Assembly (NCBI GenBank): GCA_015680685.1
Contig: MNCI01006555.1
Coordinates: 278,488-336,662 of the forward strand
Direction of reading: 5' to 3'
Source: Gnetum montanum
Lineage: Eukaryota; Streptophyta; Gnetopsida; Gnetales; Gnetaceae
Length of the DNA: 58,175 nt
The translations under genes and the position numbers were made by a program. Under the pieces are notes generated by a model. That model was given only the letters and a program-made list of their open reading frames with translations. It was not told where the DNA came from and made no database searches. Positions 10,730-23,354 of the stretch are shown piece after piece (the stretch's first letter is position 1; every line of letters begins with the position of its first letter).

Positions 10730-11900
10730 TAGTCACCAAACCAATGGATCCTAATCAAATAAGGAAAATAAAAGACTTGTTATACATCTAAATAGTCTAC
10801 TAAAGCTTAGAATGAGCTTCCTTTTTAACTATTACAAGAACTTGTGTCTTCAAGGAACCTAGCCTCTACATCTAATCCTATATAACCAATCATAGTGGTA
10901 CTTGCTTCATAACTTTTCAAAGTAGCAGAAAATAAGATTTTATAATAGATAACCATGATTGTTCATGTCAAGGGAACTAACTTATCTTTATATGACCTCA
11001 TTATAACTTTCATAGAACATCATGCTAGTATATATGATGTTCTTAAAAAGATAGTGATTCCAAGAGATATTCATACCTAGATAGAGATCATTCCATCCTT
11101 ACTTCAAATCCATCATTATGGATTAAACAACCTAAACTTCCATGGTGAAAATATCAACCCTAACTTGAAGGCTAGGAATAACTACCATATGTCAACCTAC
11201 ATAACCATCAAGGTGTTATTTGATGTTACTCTTTCACTTATACACATTAATGATAGTGCAGGGTCTAACATGATCACATGGGTTATTATTAATTATCTTG
11301 ATCTTCATGATTATGTAACACTCAATGAAACATGTAATAGCCTTGTTTCCTTTAATGGTACTCAAGTTGAAGTTACAAATTTCATTATGTTATCATTTAT
11401 AGTAGGTGATCCTATAAAGTCTAAAGCTTGTTTCATGGTTATACGTGAGAGTCCTAGTATAAATAAAATATTAGAATGTCCTTGGTTAGCTCAACATTAT
11501 GTAGTTTAATATCCTATTCATCATTCCATTTTCATGATGACAAAGTGATCATTTTTTATGATACATAGGATTTAAGCATATATCACTTAGACTACAAAAC
11601 TCAATCTTTCTGATTTAATGTTAAACTATTTAGTGTCAAGATTGAAACCATAGGAAAATCTACATTTCACTCCTTTACTAAAACTCCTACTACTATGAAA
11701 GAGTTAATAAACCTAAATGATAAGTTTATCTCTAATATTGATTTTGTTGACTTAGACTTTAGTGAACTTAATATATCCTCAACTAAAAAAGATCTGTTAC
11801 CTTATCCCTCTTATACTACAAGTCATAAGCTTACTATTGACCATATAATTTTTGATACTTAAGTCCATTTCGCTTTTCTGATTTGTTATTTTACTAGCAA
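10730..11900 (+). pseudogene. W gag end and protease remnant
   Basis: Around 10960 the reading GTNLSLYDLIITFIEH matches the region preceding protease in Y and X (TLSLYELIMNFTTH; TLSLYDLVMTSTTH). The open frame 11165-11509 contains HINDSAGSNMITWVII, a decayed active-site block, then LVSFNGTQVEVTNFIML and SINKILECPWLAQHYV. The last part equals the protease C-terminus (ILGRPWLA in Y). Upstream 10560-10730 has a Pro/Tyr/Ser-rich gag-like composition (SQPIYPSYSYLLSYHP). The product would be a polyprotein processing enzyme, and this copy is dead. Confidence 0.6.
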
Positions 11901-12149
11901 TGAATAAGATATTATTATTTGAAGTGGTTGACATCTACTAGCATCTATTAGGATTAAGCTATAAGTCTATATTTTCCATTGCATATTTTTTCTTTTTATG
12001 TTGAGTTTTGTAACTTACCATATAACTAACAACATTACATAGTAAGACATAGAATAGCATACTTTATAGTTTGCTTCATTTCTAAACTATTATTATATAC
12101 TATAATAGTAAAATAAGGAATGATGTTAAAAATGGATCTTTATTACTTT

Positions 12150-12315
12150 GAATTTGTTGATTACATTTGACAAATATCATAAAAATTGACATCACATATT
12201 ATCTTTATATCTTTCATCATCTTACACCTGGTTAAATTTCACTTTCAAAATTGACATTGCATTCAATTAAAATTATGTACATAACTCTATTAAAATTGAT
12301 ACTATATCTTGTAGT
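12150..12315. repeat. AAAATTGACAT short repeats after W protease
   Basis: Three spaced copies of AAAATTGAYAYYRYA (near 12182, 12247, 12292) lie between the protease side and the end of the antisense gene. A similar TTTTGACATYGC set lies at 17265-17312, before RT. They occupy the same borders as the hairpin arrays of X and Y but have a different sequence. Confidence 0.35.
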
Positions 12316-12477
12316 ACTTTTCTTCCCCATGTTGATCCCTACATCGAGCAATTGACTCCTTCTATTCATTGTCATTATCAATTTGAATAGGAGTTGAATA
12401 TGTTGCTATAACTAACCTATAGCTACTTTTTCCTAAATCTAGATAGCATCAAAAAAATTAAAAATTCTTATAAGCCC

Positions 12478-15400
12478 TTACATGTGAGAGTTTTTTAGAA
12501 TGTAACATGATAAATAAGGTTTACATTGGGTATCTCGATACATTTCTAAGATTCTTTCATCCATCTCTTCTAAACTAAAATTGGATGTATCCAAGCTTTT
12601 AAATACTAAGCTAGGAATATTTGATAACTTACTAACATACTTCTCTTTGTAGGCATTCAACTCTTCTAGGGTGATGTCATCCTGATTCCCTTCTTTAGCA
12701 AGCTCCCCTTGTAAGGCTTTCTACTATTCTTCCAATGTAGTCAACACCACACTACTAGCAAAATCCTGTGATAGCTTTTCCAACATAGTACATTGAATAA
12801 ATAAAGTTCTTATTTCATTTTCTATGTACATGTCCTTATTCTCCTTTAGCTAGTAGTGGTTCTCTTGTTTGTACCACCTATTATTTATTTTGTGCCTTTG
12901 GTCCCAATTCTTGCACGTTGCCATAGAATTTCTAAGACTTTGCATAGAGTGATTCATTGCTAACATAGACCTTTTATGTTATTAAATCCTTTTGGAACTA
13001 TAAATCTTTATTTTTCTCTTACCAATATGTGTAAGAAGGAAGGTTATGCCTTACCATGTTGCTACTAGTAATTTTAGCTTCTAATAGCTCTACCAAGTCT
13101 AAAAACATTTTTAGTTGACATCAATGCTCTTCCTCCTTGCATACTTACTCTAAAAACTCCAATAATATAGTGTTGGCATTACCCAATTCAATGACTAACA
13201 TCCACATGTCCTTGGCATAGTTTAGAGATAAACTTATATTTTCAGTAGTTATACATTTGGTTGCCACGTCAATACTTTTTACTAGATCTTATAAAGTAAC
13301 TTTATCCTTATTGAGTTTTACTTTTATCTTTGCAATAAGTAGCCATGTTATTTTTTAACTCATGAAAGCTTACTAATCTACTTTAATAATTTTAGGTATA
13401 CTTAAGTTCTCCTTGAAAAAGCAATTTTAACTTTCTTTCCATGTCTTCTACTAACCCTTCTAACATTAGTTACATAGACTGTATCTTTTTCTTCATCTCT
13501 GTAGAATTCAAATATTGGCTAAGTTATTCTAATGCATGTATATTACCATATTATTTTTTGATATCACATTAAAATTCTAACTTACTATATGAATCAAAAA
13601 TCTTAGAGCTTGTTACTTCCTTTATCCACTTGTAGACCTGTTCATCTTTCAAAATTGGTCTACTTTGTGATGAATTTATCTCTAATAGGAGAGGAATCCC
13701 CTTATCTAGAAGTACATTCCTTTGTCCATCCATCTCGTCACTTTCTTTTTCTTCTTCCTACCTTGTTTTCTTATAATTCAACCTAAAGAAGTTATAAATC
13801 AAATTAAAATTTTACTTACTAGTCCTTTTTCTAATTTCTAATGAAAGTAAATTAGCAAGAAAATATAATTCCTCCTTACTCATACCTTCTTTCCAACCAT
13901 CATAGATGAAAGGATGGATGGATTTGACCATCATTCTATCCTACTTCATAACTCTCTTTTCTCAAGAAACCTTGCATATATTAAAGTCTTATTAATGTTA
14001 CGTTATTTTAAGAATACATCAACAATTAATGTCACATCAAAATTTGATATCTATGTCATTTAAACTTAGCAAATTAAGTGAGTTAAAGATAAACATTCTT
14101 CAATACCTGTTTTCTCTTCTAGTTTCTCATGAAATACCTTCACTGAAAGGGTCTATGAAGACACATCTTCCTCCTGAGAAAGAAACTTCATCCATTTTAA
14201 AGTCTTTCTTTTATCAACTATCCTAAAGGTTCTTTCTAAAATTTCCTCCTTCCCCACTATGGTACCACTATTTATTTTCCTCTATTGCTCTTTAATATTT
14301 TCTATCATTGAAGATCTTACGTTCTCTCTCATCCTTAACATTAATGTCAAAGAACCCCTACTGTCGATGCTATATATAGACATTAGACTTTCTAGGTGTT
14401 GACATAGTGGGGGATTAAATTATGTGTCAGAAGCAATATCTCTCTCCTCCCCAAGAAAATAAATTTATTATCATCTTTATTAAATCATAGTATAATCCAA
14501 AATTAAGGCTCTTATTCATCATCTTTTTTCTCCTTTCTTGTCCTCCTAAGATGGTTTATTTATCTTCTCCACTGGCCCTTGATAGATAACTAATGCCTAA
14601 TCAGCTACCCTTCCTTGGGACATAATCCCATGTAACTCATATATCTGCTTGGGGACTAGTCCTCATTTTTTACCTATCTTACTACAAATTAGATGCTCAA
14701 CAAATAAGGTGAAGAGCTTTCTCAAATCTTCATTAGCTCCCTTATATATCTTAATGGAATCTTTCTTCTTTGATCCTACCCACTCTTTCACCACTAACAA
14801 TTCCATCAATTCCAACTTAGAGCTATCAATCTTTATTTCTCTCTTTGGGAAGCCAAGCTAGCACCTTAGCATTGCGAGATCCTAAGTGATGATGACCTAT
14901 TTTTTATCCATGCAAACTATGAAAATGACACTCTTTGGAGAGTAGCTCTTTATTAATCCTACATATTCTACCATGCTAGGATAGGTTTGATTTAGGCCTA
15001 AGCATAAAAAAATGCCTACTCTATCAAACTTATTGAACTACTTTATCCCTTTCCCTTCAAAAAGTCACTTTTACCTTATGCCTAGCTTATTATCCTAACT
15101 TTGCATTCTTCTACCAAGACAATCAAATTAGTGAACTTGTCATCATCAAGCCTTATTTGGGCTACATAAATCATCATGATATGGTCAGTATAGTTATAGA
15201 AACTCCTTAACTCTTTTCTAGTAGATATTTCATCGTAGACCTTTTGGTCTAAGAATGATCATTGATCCCTTGGGTCACTCTACACTTTTTGCATGAATTT
15301 CACCCCATAGTGGGTGAATTCATCCTCTATTTTCATTTTCATTCCAAAACCTATGAAGATAAAAGCATCTATATTAGGCTTCAAAGTACAATATAACTTA

Positions 15401-15920
15401 TGATCACTAGTTGTGATTTTGAGATGGGTCATACAACAAAACCTATAAAAATTCTAGGTGATCTAGTCCTTGCATGTCAAGATTCATAAACCTACACATC
15501 CATATCATAATTAATCATGACCTAAGAAATTATTCCTATAGATCATTCAAAGTTAACTTACCTTTTTAAAAAAATCTATGAACCTAGTGGATTTAACATT
15601 ACTCTAGAAGTTTGAGTCACTAGAAATAATATGCTATTAGCATTAAATTGTCCATACTCTCTCCTCTCCCATAACTCATCCAAATATTTCTTGTAAACTA
15701 TGACATCCTTGGATAGCTCGTCTATTTCCGATCACCACTCATAAATAATCTTTGTTAACTCAGCTAGAGATCCAAGGACTCTGCACTCCAAAGCTCTTAA
15801 AATGGTCTCTTCTCCCAAGCTAGTACAAATCACTACATGAAAATGCTTGATTGAAAACTTCAGAAATTTTGTGGCTTCTTGTTGAGATTATATTTTTTGA
15901 GGCATTAGAAAGACATAATC
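12478..15920 (-). pseudogene. Antisense gene of W (between protease and RT)
   Basis: Minus-strand protein-like readings include the C-terminal open piece 12478-12660 (ends CYILKNSHM), preceded by EIRTLFIQCTMLEKLSQDF and CKNWDQRHKINNRWYKQ. The spacing of Trp, His and Tyr there resembles the coiled-coil exon of X (EDWKDYSAKVYEWGQA) and Y (KDWKGHYAWVLEWGKI). Near 13760-13690 an acidic EEEKESDEMDG is followed by KDEQVYKWIKEVTSSKIFD. Before it is a candidate intron, 13783-13885 (GTATGAG to CTTCTTTAG), at the place of the intron before the acidic exon in X and Y. Near 15300-15150 FTHYGVKFMQKV and LRSFYNYTDHIMMIYVAQ can be read. It is very decayed, and its 5' end is not found. Confidence 0.5.
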
Positions 15921-17829
15921 AAAAAAATAATTATGCTTCATGAGACTTTTCTTTCTCCTTTTATTCTTCAAACTACTCCTCTCATCCACTAGTAGGAAAA
16001 ACATAGGCTTAATCAAGAGCCTTGGTGCTACAACATCCCTACAAAAATAATTCAACACTTAGTTCTATAGCATCAAAAGATAATACTGTACTTTATTTCC
16101 AAATCAAAATTATTTAGCATTAAATGTCTCTTGACATGCAACAAAAATTTAGTATTTTACATTAAGAATTTTTATACTACTTTCTAACATTTTATCTTGA
16201 TTCTCACATCCAATCTTGCTTGACGTCTAACATCATTTTCTCTTAACTATATTTAGTCTAGCTTCCACATCTGATGACACAACAATAATCAACATCTTAC
16301 ATCAAACATTTATCTTACATAACAATACTATCTTACATGGATACTTTTTACATGATGTGTTGTTAGTTACATCATCATACTTAACATATTCTTTGAATTC
16401 TACATCAAAACATTCATGTCATGTTATTCTCTAAATATCTAAAATTCTCATTTTCTTTAAAATTAATATGAAACATTATGAATCTCATTCTAAAAACACT
16501 ACAAGACATGTATTGCTATATTCTAAACTCAAAATGCAATCATCTCTAAAATATCTATTACACTTTTAAATCTCTTGCCTTATGTCTTATGCATTACTAT
16601 TTACTATAATAGTAATAGAATTACTTTAGTACCAAAAATCCATGTCCTAAATCCACTAAAAACCTTGGGTAAATAATCTATTCTCAGCTTTCAAATGATA
16701 AACAATAACATGTAGTTACATGCATTTCATTTTATGGCTTTGAAAAATCAAATTTATTAGAAAGCCCTTGAAACTAGGGTACTATTCATGGTGTTCTTGA
16801 TCCCTTAACAAAATCAAAATTAAGATGCTAAATCTATGCTTCGTAAGCTATGTAATTGAGATAACTTTACTTAAATCAAGGCTAAAATAATATTTTGCTA
16901 GCAAAATCCACTAGAAAATTAAAAAAAAAATCATATAATTATTATAGTAAAATATTCAAAAATGATGCTTAACTAAATCTAAAAATTCCTAACTAAGGTT
17001 CATGTTAGTCACATTTAAGCCCTAGGAGGAAGAACATAGGATTTTGGAAGTTCCCTATCACTACTGGTTCCATTCTTGAATCCCTATTTGCAACTACCAC
17101 TTACCATTACTTATCTCTTAGTTGCTAACATGTTGTTTTCTACTCTTAGCTTTACTCTAATCATTTTCAAAATAATTTTGTTGCAAATGAAAACTTTCAT
17201 ATCATTTTTTTTTCTTTATTTATATAAGTTGATAAAACAATTCCACTTGTAAAACGTTTTAACTTTTGACATGCAATGTTTTGACATCGCTTAGTTTTGA
17301 CACTGCACGTTATTTCTTTTCTAAATCTCTTCATGAACTCTAATTCCTTTGATTTTAGTCTAGTTCAACATGGCTACCTATCCATTATTCTTATTTTAGC
17401 CTCTCATCATTAGCTTTCCTACAGATCAAGTATGTTAAGTCCTAAGGATGTCTTTTACTAACCTTAACATTACTAAGAATGAATTACCTTCCTAGTCTAA
17501 TCTCTCTTTCCTTTATTGAGAACCCTCTTTGACAAATGACTACATAATTGATCTACCTATACTTAATAGGAAAGGTAAAAAAAAAGACACTTTAACTTAG
17601 TTCTCTTCTTCCTCAAGACTACTAGGAAGCTATCCTAGTTACTTTAGAGAAATACTTAATTACTTTAACTTAGGACTACAGTGACATCCCTACTCTAGAT
17701 CCAAGGCTAGTATAACATAATATTATATTGGAAGATGGTTCAAAGCTTTAAATAGAAGAATAGAAAATTTTTTCCAACTATTTTTCTTACTATAAAAGAA
17801 GAAATTACTAAGATCTACAATGTTGGATT
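15921..17829. other. W region between antisense gene and RT
   Basis: AT-rich, with scattered short motifs such as TTACATCAAACATT and, at 17265-17312, three copies of TTTTGACAYYGC. No coding reading is recognised on either strand. It corresponds to the intron/leader and pre-RT spacer of the antisense gene in X and Y. Confidence 0.35.
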
Positions 17830-18412
17830 TATCCATCCTATTGAGTATTTTAGTTGAGTCTCCAACATAGTTATGGTTCTTATGAATAATGGCATTTGCA
17901 TATGCATTGACTTTCAAAACCTCAACAAAGTCATACCTAAAAACAAATTTTCACTACCAAATTTATCAACTTATAGACTCAATAGTTGGTCATGATCTTT
18001 TAACCTTTATGAATGGATTTTATGGTTACAATCAAATCCAAATAAATCTAGAGCACTAGAAATATACTACTTTTATGAATTCTTGAAGAACATTTTATAT
18101 ACTAAAATTCTTTTCAGACTTAAGAATACTATAGAAATCTACTAATTTTCTATGACTTTCACTTTCACCAATGTGATGTTTAAAATAGTCAATAATTATG
18201 TTGATGACTTAACTATCAAATCTACCTTAGCATTTGATCAATGTTCATGGCTTAGACTAAGTCTTACCCACTATGATAAGTTTAACCTTTGTCTTAATCT
18301 TAAGAAATTCCTATTTGACGTTCTTACAGGTAAGATTTTAGGTTACATTATATAATAGTTTACCTTGATAAGGTCAAAGCCATTATAAATCTTATACTAT
18401 CTAGAAACATCC
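17830..18412 (+). pseudogene. W reverse transcriptase, first part
   Basis: Readings QLIDSIVGHDLLTFMNGFYG and YNQIQINLEH match the RT blocks of X (SIDQLIDSTAAHDLLSFMDR, YNQILINPEHQ). The catalytic block is IVNNYVDDLTIKS (YVDD at about 18198-18209, in the open frame 18152-18355), followed by LCLNLKKFLFDVLTGKILGY. It ends DKVKAIINLILSRNI at the insertion point of Z. There are several frameshifts. The minus-strand ORF 17723-17917 is a shadow. Confidence 0.7.
18408..18412 (+). repeat. Target duplication CATCC, left (solo LTR Z)
   Basis: CATCC at 18408-18412 is repeated at 56780-56784. Removing everything between restores the W RT reading across the join. This confirms the borders of Z. Confidence 0.85.
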
Positions 18413-19404
18413 TGAGGATCGAGAACTTAGAAGGGGGCTTGAATAAGTTTCCCAAAATGAAAATTGATTAGCCAAAAAAACCACACCCAAATTTTCTGTG
18501 GTTTCCCAACTTGGGTATGTCCACACTCAAGGGTAGAAACCTTGCACACCTCTAAACTTTATTTCTCAAAAATATGGTTTGAAGGGTACCACACCCTGTA
18601 CAAGCTTTGAACTCCACACCAAAGTGTTTCATCATAGCAAAACCACTCAACCCTTGCAAGGTTCCAAGAAGCTCAGAATGTGGTTTCAAGGATCCCATAA
18701 CCTTTAAAAATTTGAGCTCCACTCCAAAGTGTTTTGATGCTACACAAACACTCAATCTCGTAGGATCCTAACAAGCTCAATGACAATGCTTTCTTACAAG
18801 AAGCACATCAACCCCATAGGCCTACAAGAAAGAGAGAAAGAAAAACATAAGAAAAGAAAGTAACTTAAATTCTAGGTCCTTGTACTTTGAAGCACAATTC
18901 TATAAATAATTAAGTGAATGATATCACAAATGAAGTACACAAGTACAAAAAAATAGGATGGACAATGATAGCTTTGATGTTAATAATTCTTTCATTATTC
19001 CCAAGATTTTGAAGTCTACTTATATCCTTAGAGTTTCCAAAAATACCTCAAAATTCATGCAATAACTATTTAATACTTAGTGTATACATCTCCCTTGAAA
19101 TTGGAACATCTCTCTGAAATTATCTTCAACTTTGGGAAGACATCTCTTTTCAAAATGGGACGTCTCCAAAGGAGACATCTCCTATTTTTGGGAGCTGTCT
19201 TCTTATGATTAACTTCCTCTTAGCCAAGACATCTTATATTCTTAATCCTTAGTTCCTAAGGATTTCTCTTATTGATTTTGCTTCCTCTTAATGCCTAGAG
19301 CATCTTCATTTAGCTCGTAGTCTCCATACTCATTCATCCTCTCATTTTTTCTATGAAGTCTTTAACTTTAATAATCATACTTCCATGAGTCCTTGTATAT
19401 GATG

Positions 19405-19409
19405 TTGAG
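19405..19409 (+). repeat. Target duplication TTGAG, left (element Y)
   Basis: TTGAG precedes the Y 5' LTR here and follows the Y 3' LTR at 56683-56687, a perfect 5-bp duplication. Confidence 0.9.
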
Positions 19410-20288
19410 TGAAACACCACCAAAATTTGCAAGTTGTAATCATTTTGTATCATGTAGCCTTCACCCCATGAAACCCAAGGTAAAACCTCCTTGTAAATAT
19501 GAAGATCATAACACATGAGAAGAAATCTCACATATTTCATACTTTTGGGGCAAAAAATGCCTCATAAGTGGTCAAAGCCTTATTCCCCAAGTGAAAAAGT
19601 TACATAGTATCTATATTTGGACTTGGGGAGTCAAAATTCCTTTTGGGATGCCAAAAATGGAAATTTGATGGATTTTATGGGGGAGTATACACTTTTCTAG
19701 GCTAGAAACACTTACAAGAGGGTAGATCTCACCTACCCCCATGTGGAGGGATGTGGGTCACCTACTCCCAACATGGAAGGACATACCTCAATGTGAAGGG
19801 ATATGGTGGCATCTATGATCAATGTGAAAACATCATCCCTAGCATAGAGACTTCACCCCCAACATGGAGACTACATGCCAAGCATAGAAACTGCATGCCC
19901 TCAGTGTAGAAGCCACATGCATCAACTTTCAACATTCCATGCACTTCAACATTGACCATGTACTCTAGCAAGAATGACAGAAGGTCCGACATAGATGATC
20001 TACCTCCAACATAGCTGGTGTGCCCTCGTTCCTATTTATAGTAGATGAAATGGCCATGGGGGTTTAGCACTTCTCATACATAGTAACCCCACCAAATTGG
20101 GCACCCATCTCACTTGTTCATGGTAGAAATTTGCACCAATTTGCAACCAATCTATCAGCTAAATTACAACCAATTTGCAACAAAAATTAAGTCCCAAAGG
20201 GTATAAAAATCAACTTCCAACACCATTCTCAATTTCACAGTTTGGCATTTTTTGAAAATTATAGCATTTTTGGCATTTAGGAGCTCTT
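19410..20288 (+). mobile_element. 5' LTR of Y, 3' end deleted
   Basis: Starts TGAAACACCACCAAAATTTG and aligns with 55198-56075 of the 3' LTR, including the CACCCCCAACATGGAGACTA motif block and TATAAAAATCAACTTCC (TATA at 20202-20209). The similarity stops at GAGCTCTT (20281-20288). The remaining LTR (about 600 bp), the primer site and the start of gag are missing, so the sequence jumps directly into gag. Confidence 0.85.
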
Positions 20289-21330
20289 ATAGTACCATGC
20301 CTTACTAGGAGGATCTATATCCTCTCTTGAAGATTTGATAGTGTAGTTCGTTAACTACTTCAAGTATAAATTGAAGCCCAATACTATGCTTGACCAACTA
20401 ATGAAGGTCAACCAAGGATCCCTCAAATTGGTGTAGAATATCATCCAACAATGGAATGATCTACTCAATGAGATACTAGAGCCTATAGCCAAAACACATC
20501 TTTTGGCTATATTCAACAGGATGGTTAATGACTTTATCAAGTCCAAGCCCTATTACCTTGATCCTTAGTCACTTAGTAAAGCATTCTTCCAACCCAAAAA
20601 TATCGAGGACATCGTGGAAGCTAGCCACAATCCTACTTACATGACATACAAAAATCAACACACAAGGAGAAATAAAGAGAGAGGTAAAAAAAACATGGGT
20701 GTAGCGACAGTAACCAAAGAGACCAAAACTACTAACTAAGGGCCAAAGACCAATCCACACAAAGCCCCTACTAACAACCAAGAGAATCAACCATCAACCT
20801 CTAGGGCCACTACATCAACTGCACCTAGGCCAAACTTTAAGTGAAAGGACAAGCTAAGATATGCTAGTTTACCTTTGAAACCATCCAAACTACTAGATCA
20901 ACTATTGAAGAGTGGGCATATACAATATAAGAAAATGACCAAAGCTACTAGAAAGAAGCATGAGTAGCTATGCAAAACACCCAAATATCCCATTCGAGTG
21001 ATGAAAGATGGCCCTCAACTACCTAGGTATTTTAAGCTAGACCACTTTTTCCACTATCACCAACTATCTAGTCATAACATAGACTTCTACCTCACATTGA
21101 AGGATGACCTACAAAAAATGATAGATAGGGAAGAGTTGGTTCTAGATTCCTCAAACCTATTTTGACCATAGAATCAGTTGATTTAGGTGTATAAGGACCC
21201 ATTGAACACTAATAATAGCCCTATGTTATATTGGCATTCAACATCAATGATAATTGGAGACCAGTGAGGGAACCATCCATGATCCGAGTAACCCCTTGCA
21301 TTTGAAGGGCTTCTTTAGATTCCACCAACT
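20289..21330 (+). pseudogene. Y gag remnant (N-terminus deleted)
   Basis: Reads ISSLEDLIV, FVNYFKYKLKPNTMLDQLM, LLNEILEPIAKTHLLAIF and VNDFIKSKPYYLDP, parallel to X gag. A Thr/Asn/Pro-rich linker (20700-20840) follows. The C-terminal block FHYHQLSSHNIDFYLTLKDD corresponds to the zinc finger block (CxYHxxxGHxxxxC) of Tat gag, but the Cys and Gly are lost. It ends MIDREELVLDS. Stops are mostly TAG. The open frame 20355-20546 on the minus strand is a shadow. Confidence 0.75.
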
Positions 21331-21740
21331 CAAGACCCTCTTTTTTTGTGAAAGTACAATTATGAGCACCTCCAAGGAAGCCTTTTTTCATTAGGATGTC
21401 TTACTCCAACAAAACCAAACTAGCTATAGCCCAACCAACTGCCATAATTAAGCAAAAACATTCTGTGGTGGCCAATGCTATAGCCTCTTCCTCAAAACCA
21501 ACCATAGACAATCAAAATGCCTCTACCAAGTAGAGGAAGAAGCATATGAAAAATCCTAACAATGAGGGCCAACAAGCAAGCTAAGGAATGAAAGGAAGTG
21601 GGCCCACCAAAATCCACTTCCATATTTTCTATGCCCATGACCTCCTCTACCTAGCCCACCTCAACCAATAAACCACAGGAGGATCCCAAAACTCATAACC
21701 AAAAGAAAGAGGAGAGATCCCAACAACAACAACCTAAGGT
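21331..21740 (+). pseudogene. Y gag-protease linker
   Basis: Low-complexity reading rich in Pro, Gln, Asn, Thr and Lys (for example KPTSTNKPQEDPKTHN-like composition around 21640-21740). It links gag to protease, as in X 29200-29620. No domain recognised. Confidence 0.45.
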
Positions 21741-22520
21741 TGAAGTTCACATTTTGGGATGCATGGAGGAAGTAAAGTACAATTGAGGCAACAAGCCCAT
21801 AGCCAATGAAAAAAACCTCCTTAGTGCAATGAAGCAGGTAAAGTAATTCCTCAAATAGAAAAATACAACCTTGAGCCTATATGAGCTAATCATGAATTTC
21901 ACTACACATTGTGAGGCTCTAGTCAAGATACTAACTTCCATCCCAATTAGCGATGATATCCCTACTAACAATAAATCCATCCATGCGATGATGGTTCCTT
22001 CTTCACCAAGGGAGAATAAGTCAACATCATTGGTGTTTTGTGATAGTGAAATCAAGGATAGCCCCAAAAATGATGAAGTAACTATAGCTCCTATGTTCAT
22101 AACCATGCACATAAGATAGTACAAGATGCATTGAGTGCATGTTGATGGTGGTGCCATAATTAACGTTATTCCATGAACCATTATTGAGCATCTAGACTTG
22201 ACTAAGCAAATACAAAAAATGATAACTACAGCTCTTAATTCTTTCAATGGGTTAAGGGTTGCTATTAAGGGGTTTATCTCCTTGGACTTTGTGGCAAGGG
22301 AGCAATTCCCCATAACCATCAATTTCTTGGTGGTGGAGGAGATGCTAGGGTTTAACCTTATCTTGGGAAGACCTTGGTTGGCCTAGTTATAGGCCATGTC
22401 TTAACTTATCCACCAAGAGATTCACCTTCCTTATGAGGGAGGTGAAATCATCATTCATGGTGATAATGTGGTTACCCTAGCAGTTAACAATGTAGATATA
22501 GAGTAGGGGTTTGAAGTGGG
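21741..22520 (+). pseudogene. Y aspartic protease remnant
   Basis: Plus-strand reading with TLSLYELIMNFTTHCEALVK, PMFITMHIR, then the active site HVDGGAIINVIP. Asp-Gly-Gly is usual for Tat/Ogre proteases, so the active site may not be damaged. The C-terminus reads FVAREQFPITINFLVVEEML and GFNLILGRPWLA, then IHQEIHLPYEGGEIIIHGDN. Stops at 21784, about 21850 and after WLA. The 191-aa minus-strand ORF 21747-22322 lies over the same DNA and is a shadow, since the plus frame has all the motifs. Confidence 0.8.
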
Positions 22521-23354
22521 GTTTCAAGAAAAACCTCCTAAGCACAAAGTTTAGCAGCACGAGAGAGCAAAGAAACCCAAAAGCAACAACAATGAGCAAT
22601 GGGACACACTATGGGAAGAAATTCCCTTCTACAAGCTAATGTAGAATAAGCCTTATATGTTTTCTAACTTGTCAAGGATTAGGAAGAGTCTACACAAGTA
22701 ATGTGCATCCTTGATCCTTCAACGTTGTATCCTTATAACCATGTAACTATATGTGCCATAGCCATTTAGACAAAATTCTCTCTGTTGACCAGTTGCGCCT
22801 TCTACTATAGTTTATTCTACTTTTTATGCATATGTCCTAGAGACTTATGTTTATTGGAATTTCTATTTATTATAGACTATTTCTTTCTTTATTTTCCTTG
22901 TTTAGCATGATATTAACTAGAAAACCCATAAAAATTTTAAAACAAAAAATTTTCAAAAATATATGAGTTTCCTTTTACATTGATGGCCTACCATGGCCTA
23001 AAATTGGTAGCAAAAACACAACATAACATGACCTTCCATTGCCTAAAATTGGATCCCTTTTTTCTTATTTATGTTTTAGTCTATAATCGCATTGTTTAGC
23101 CATTTAACTTTATAGCCAAAATCAACATAGCCATTTACCATATTTATAATACTAAAATAATATATTGCCAAAACTAAAACCAAAAAAAATTAAATTTTAA
23201 ATGTTTGTAACATACATATCCATGGCCATGCTATGTGGCAAAATGTCCACAAAATAACAATAATCATCCATAACATAGTCTTGGCTAATATTAGCCATGA
23301 ACAAAAATGACAAGAACATGTAACCAATAAGTTGAAATAGGAAGATGGAGGATG
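22521..23354. other. Y spacer after protease
   Basis: No coding reading after about 22740. It contains the border repeats at 22983-23056 and AT-rich sequence up to the end of the antisense gene at 23355. Confidence 0.5.
22983..23056 (+). repeat. Y border array 1 (hairpin + TAAAATTGG)
   Basis: Two units: GGCCTACCATGGCCTAAAATTGG and a partly decayed CTTCCATTGCCTAAAATTGG. The first keeps a GGCC/GGCC stem. Same place (after protease) as the larger array of X at 30743-30990. Confidence 0.5.

Noticed and set aside
21741-22200. Asp-Gly-Gly in Y protease as a broken active site
   Set aside because: Asp-Gly-Gly is common in Tat/Ogre proteases, so it is not evidence of damage; the X version (Asp-Asp-Lys) is.
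21747-22322. 191-aa minus-strand ORF as a gene
   Set aside because: It overlaps the Y protease, whose plus-strand reading has all expected motifs. The minus frame is a shadow with no recognisable domain.
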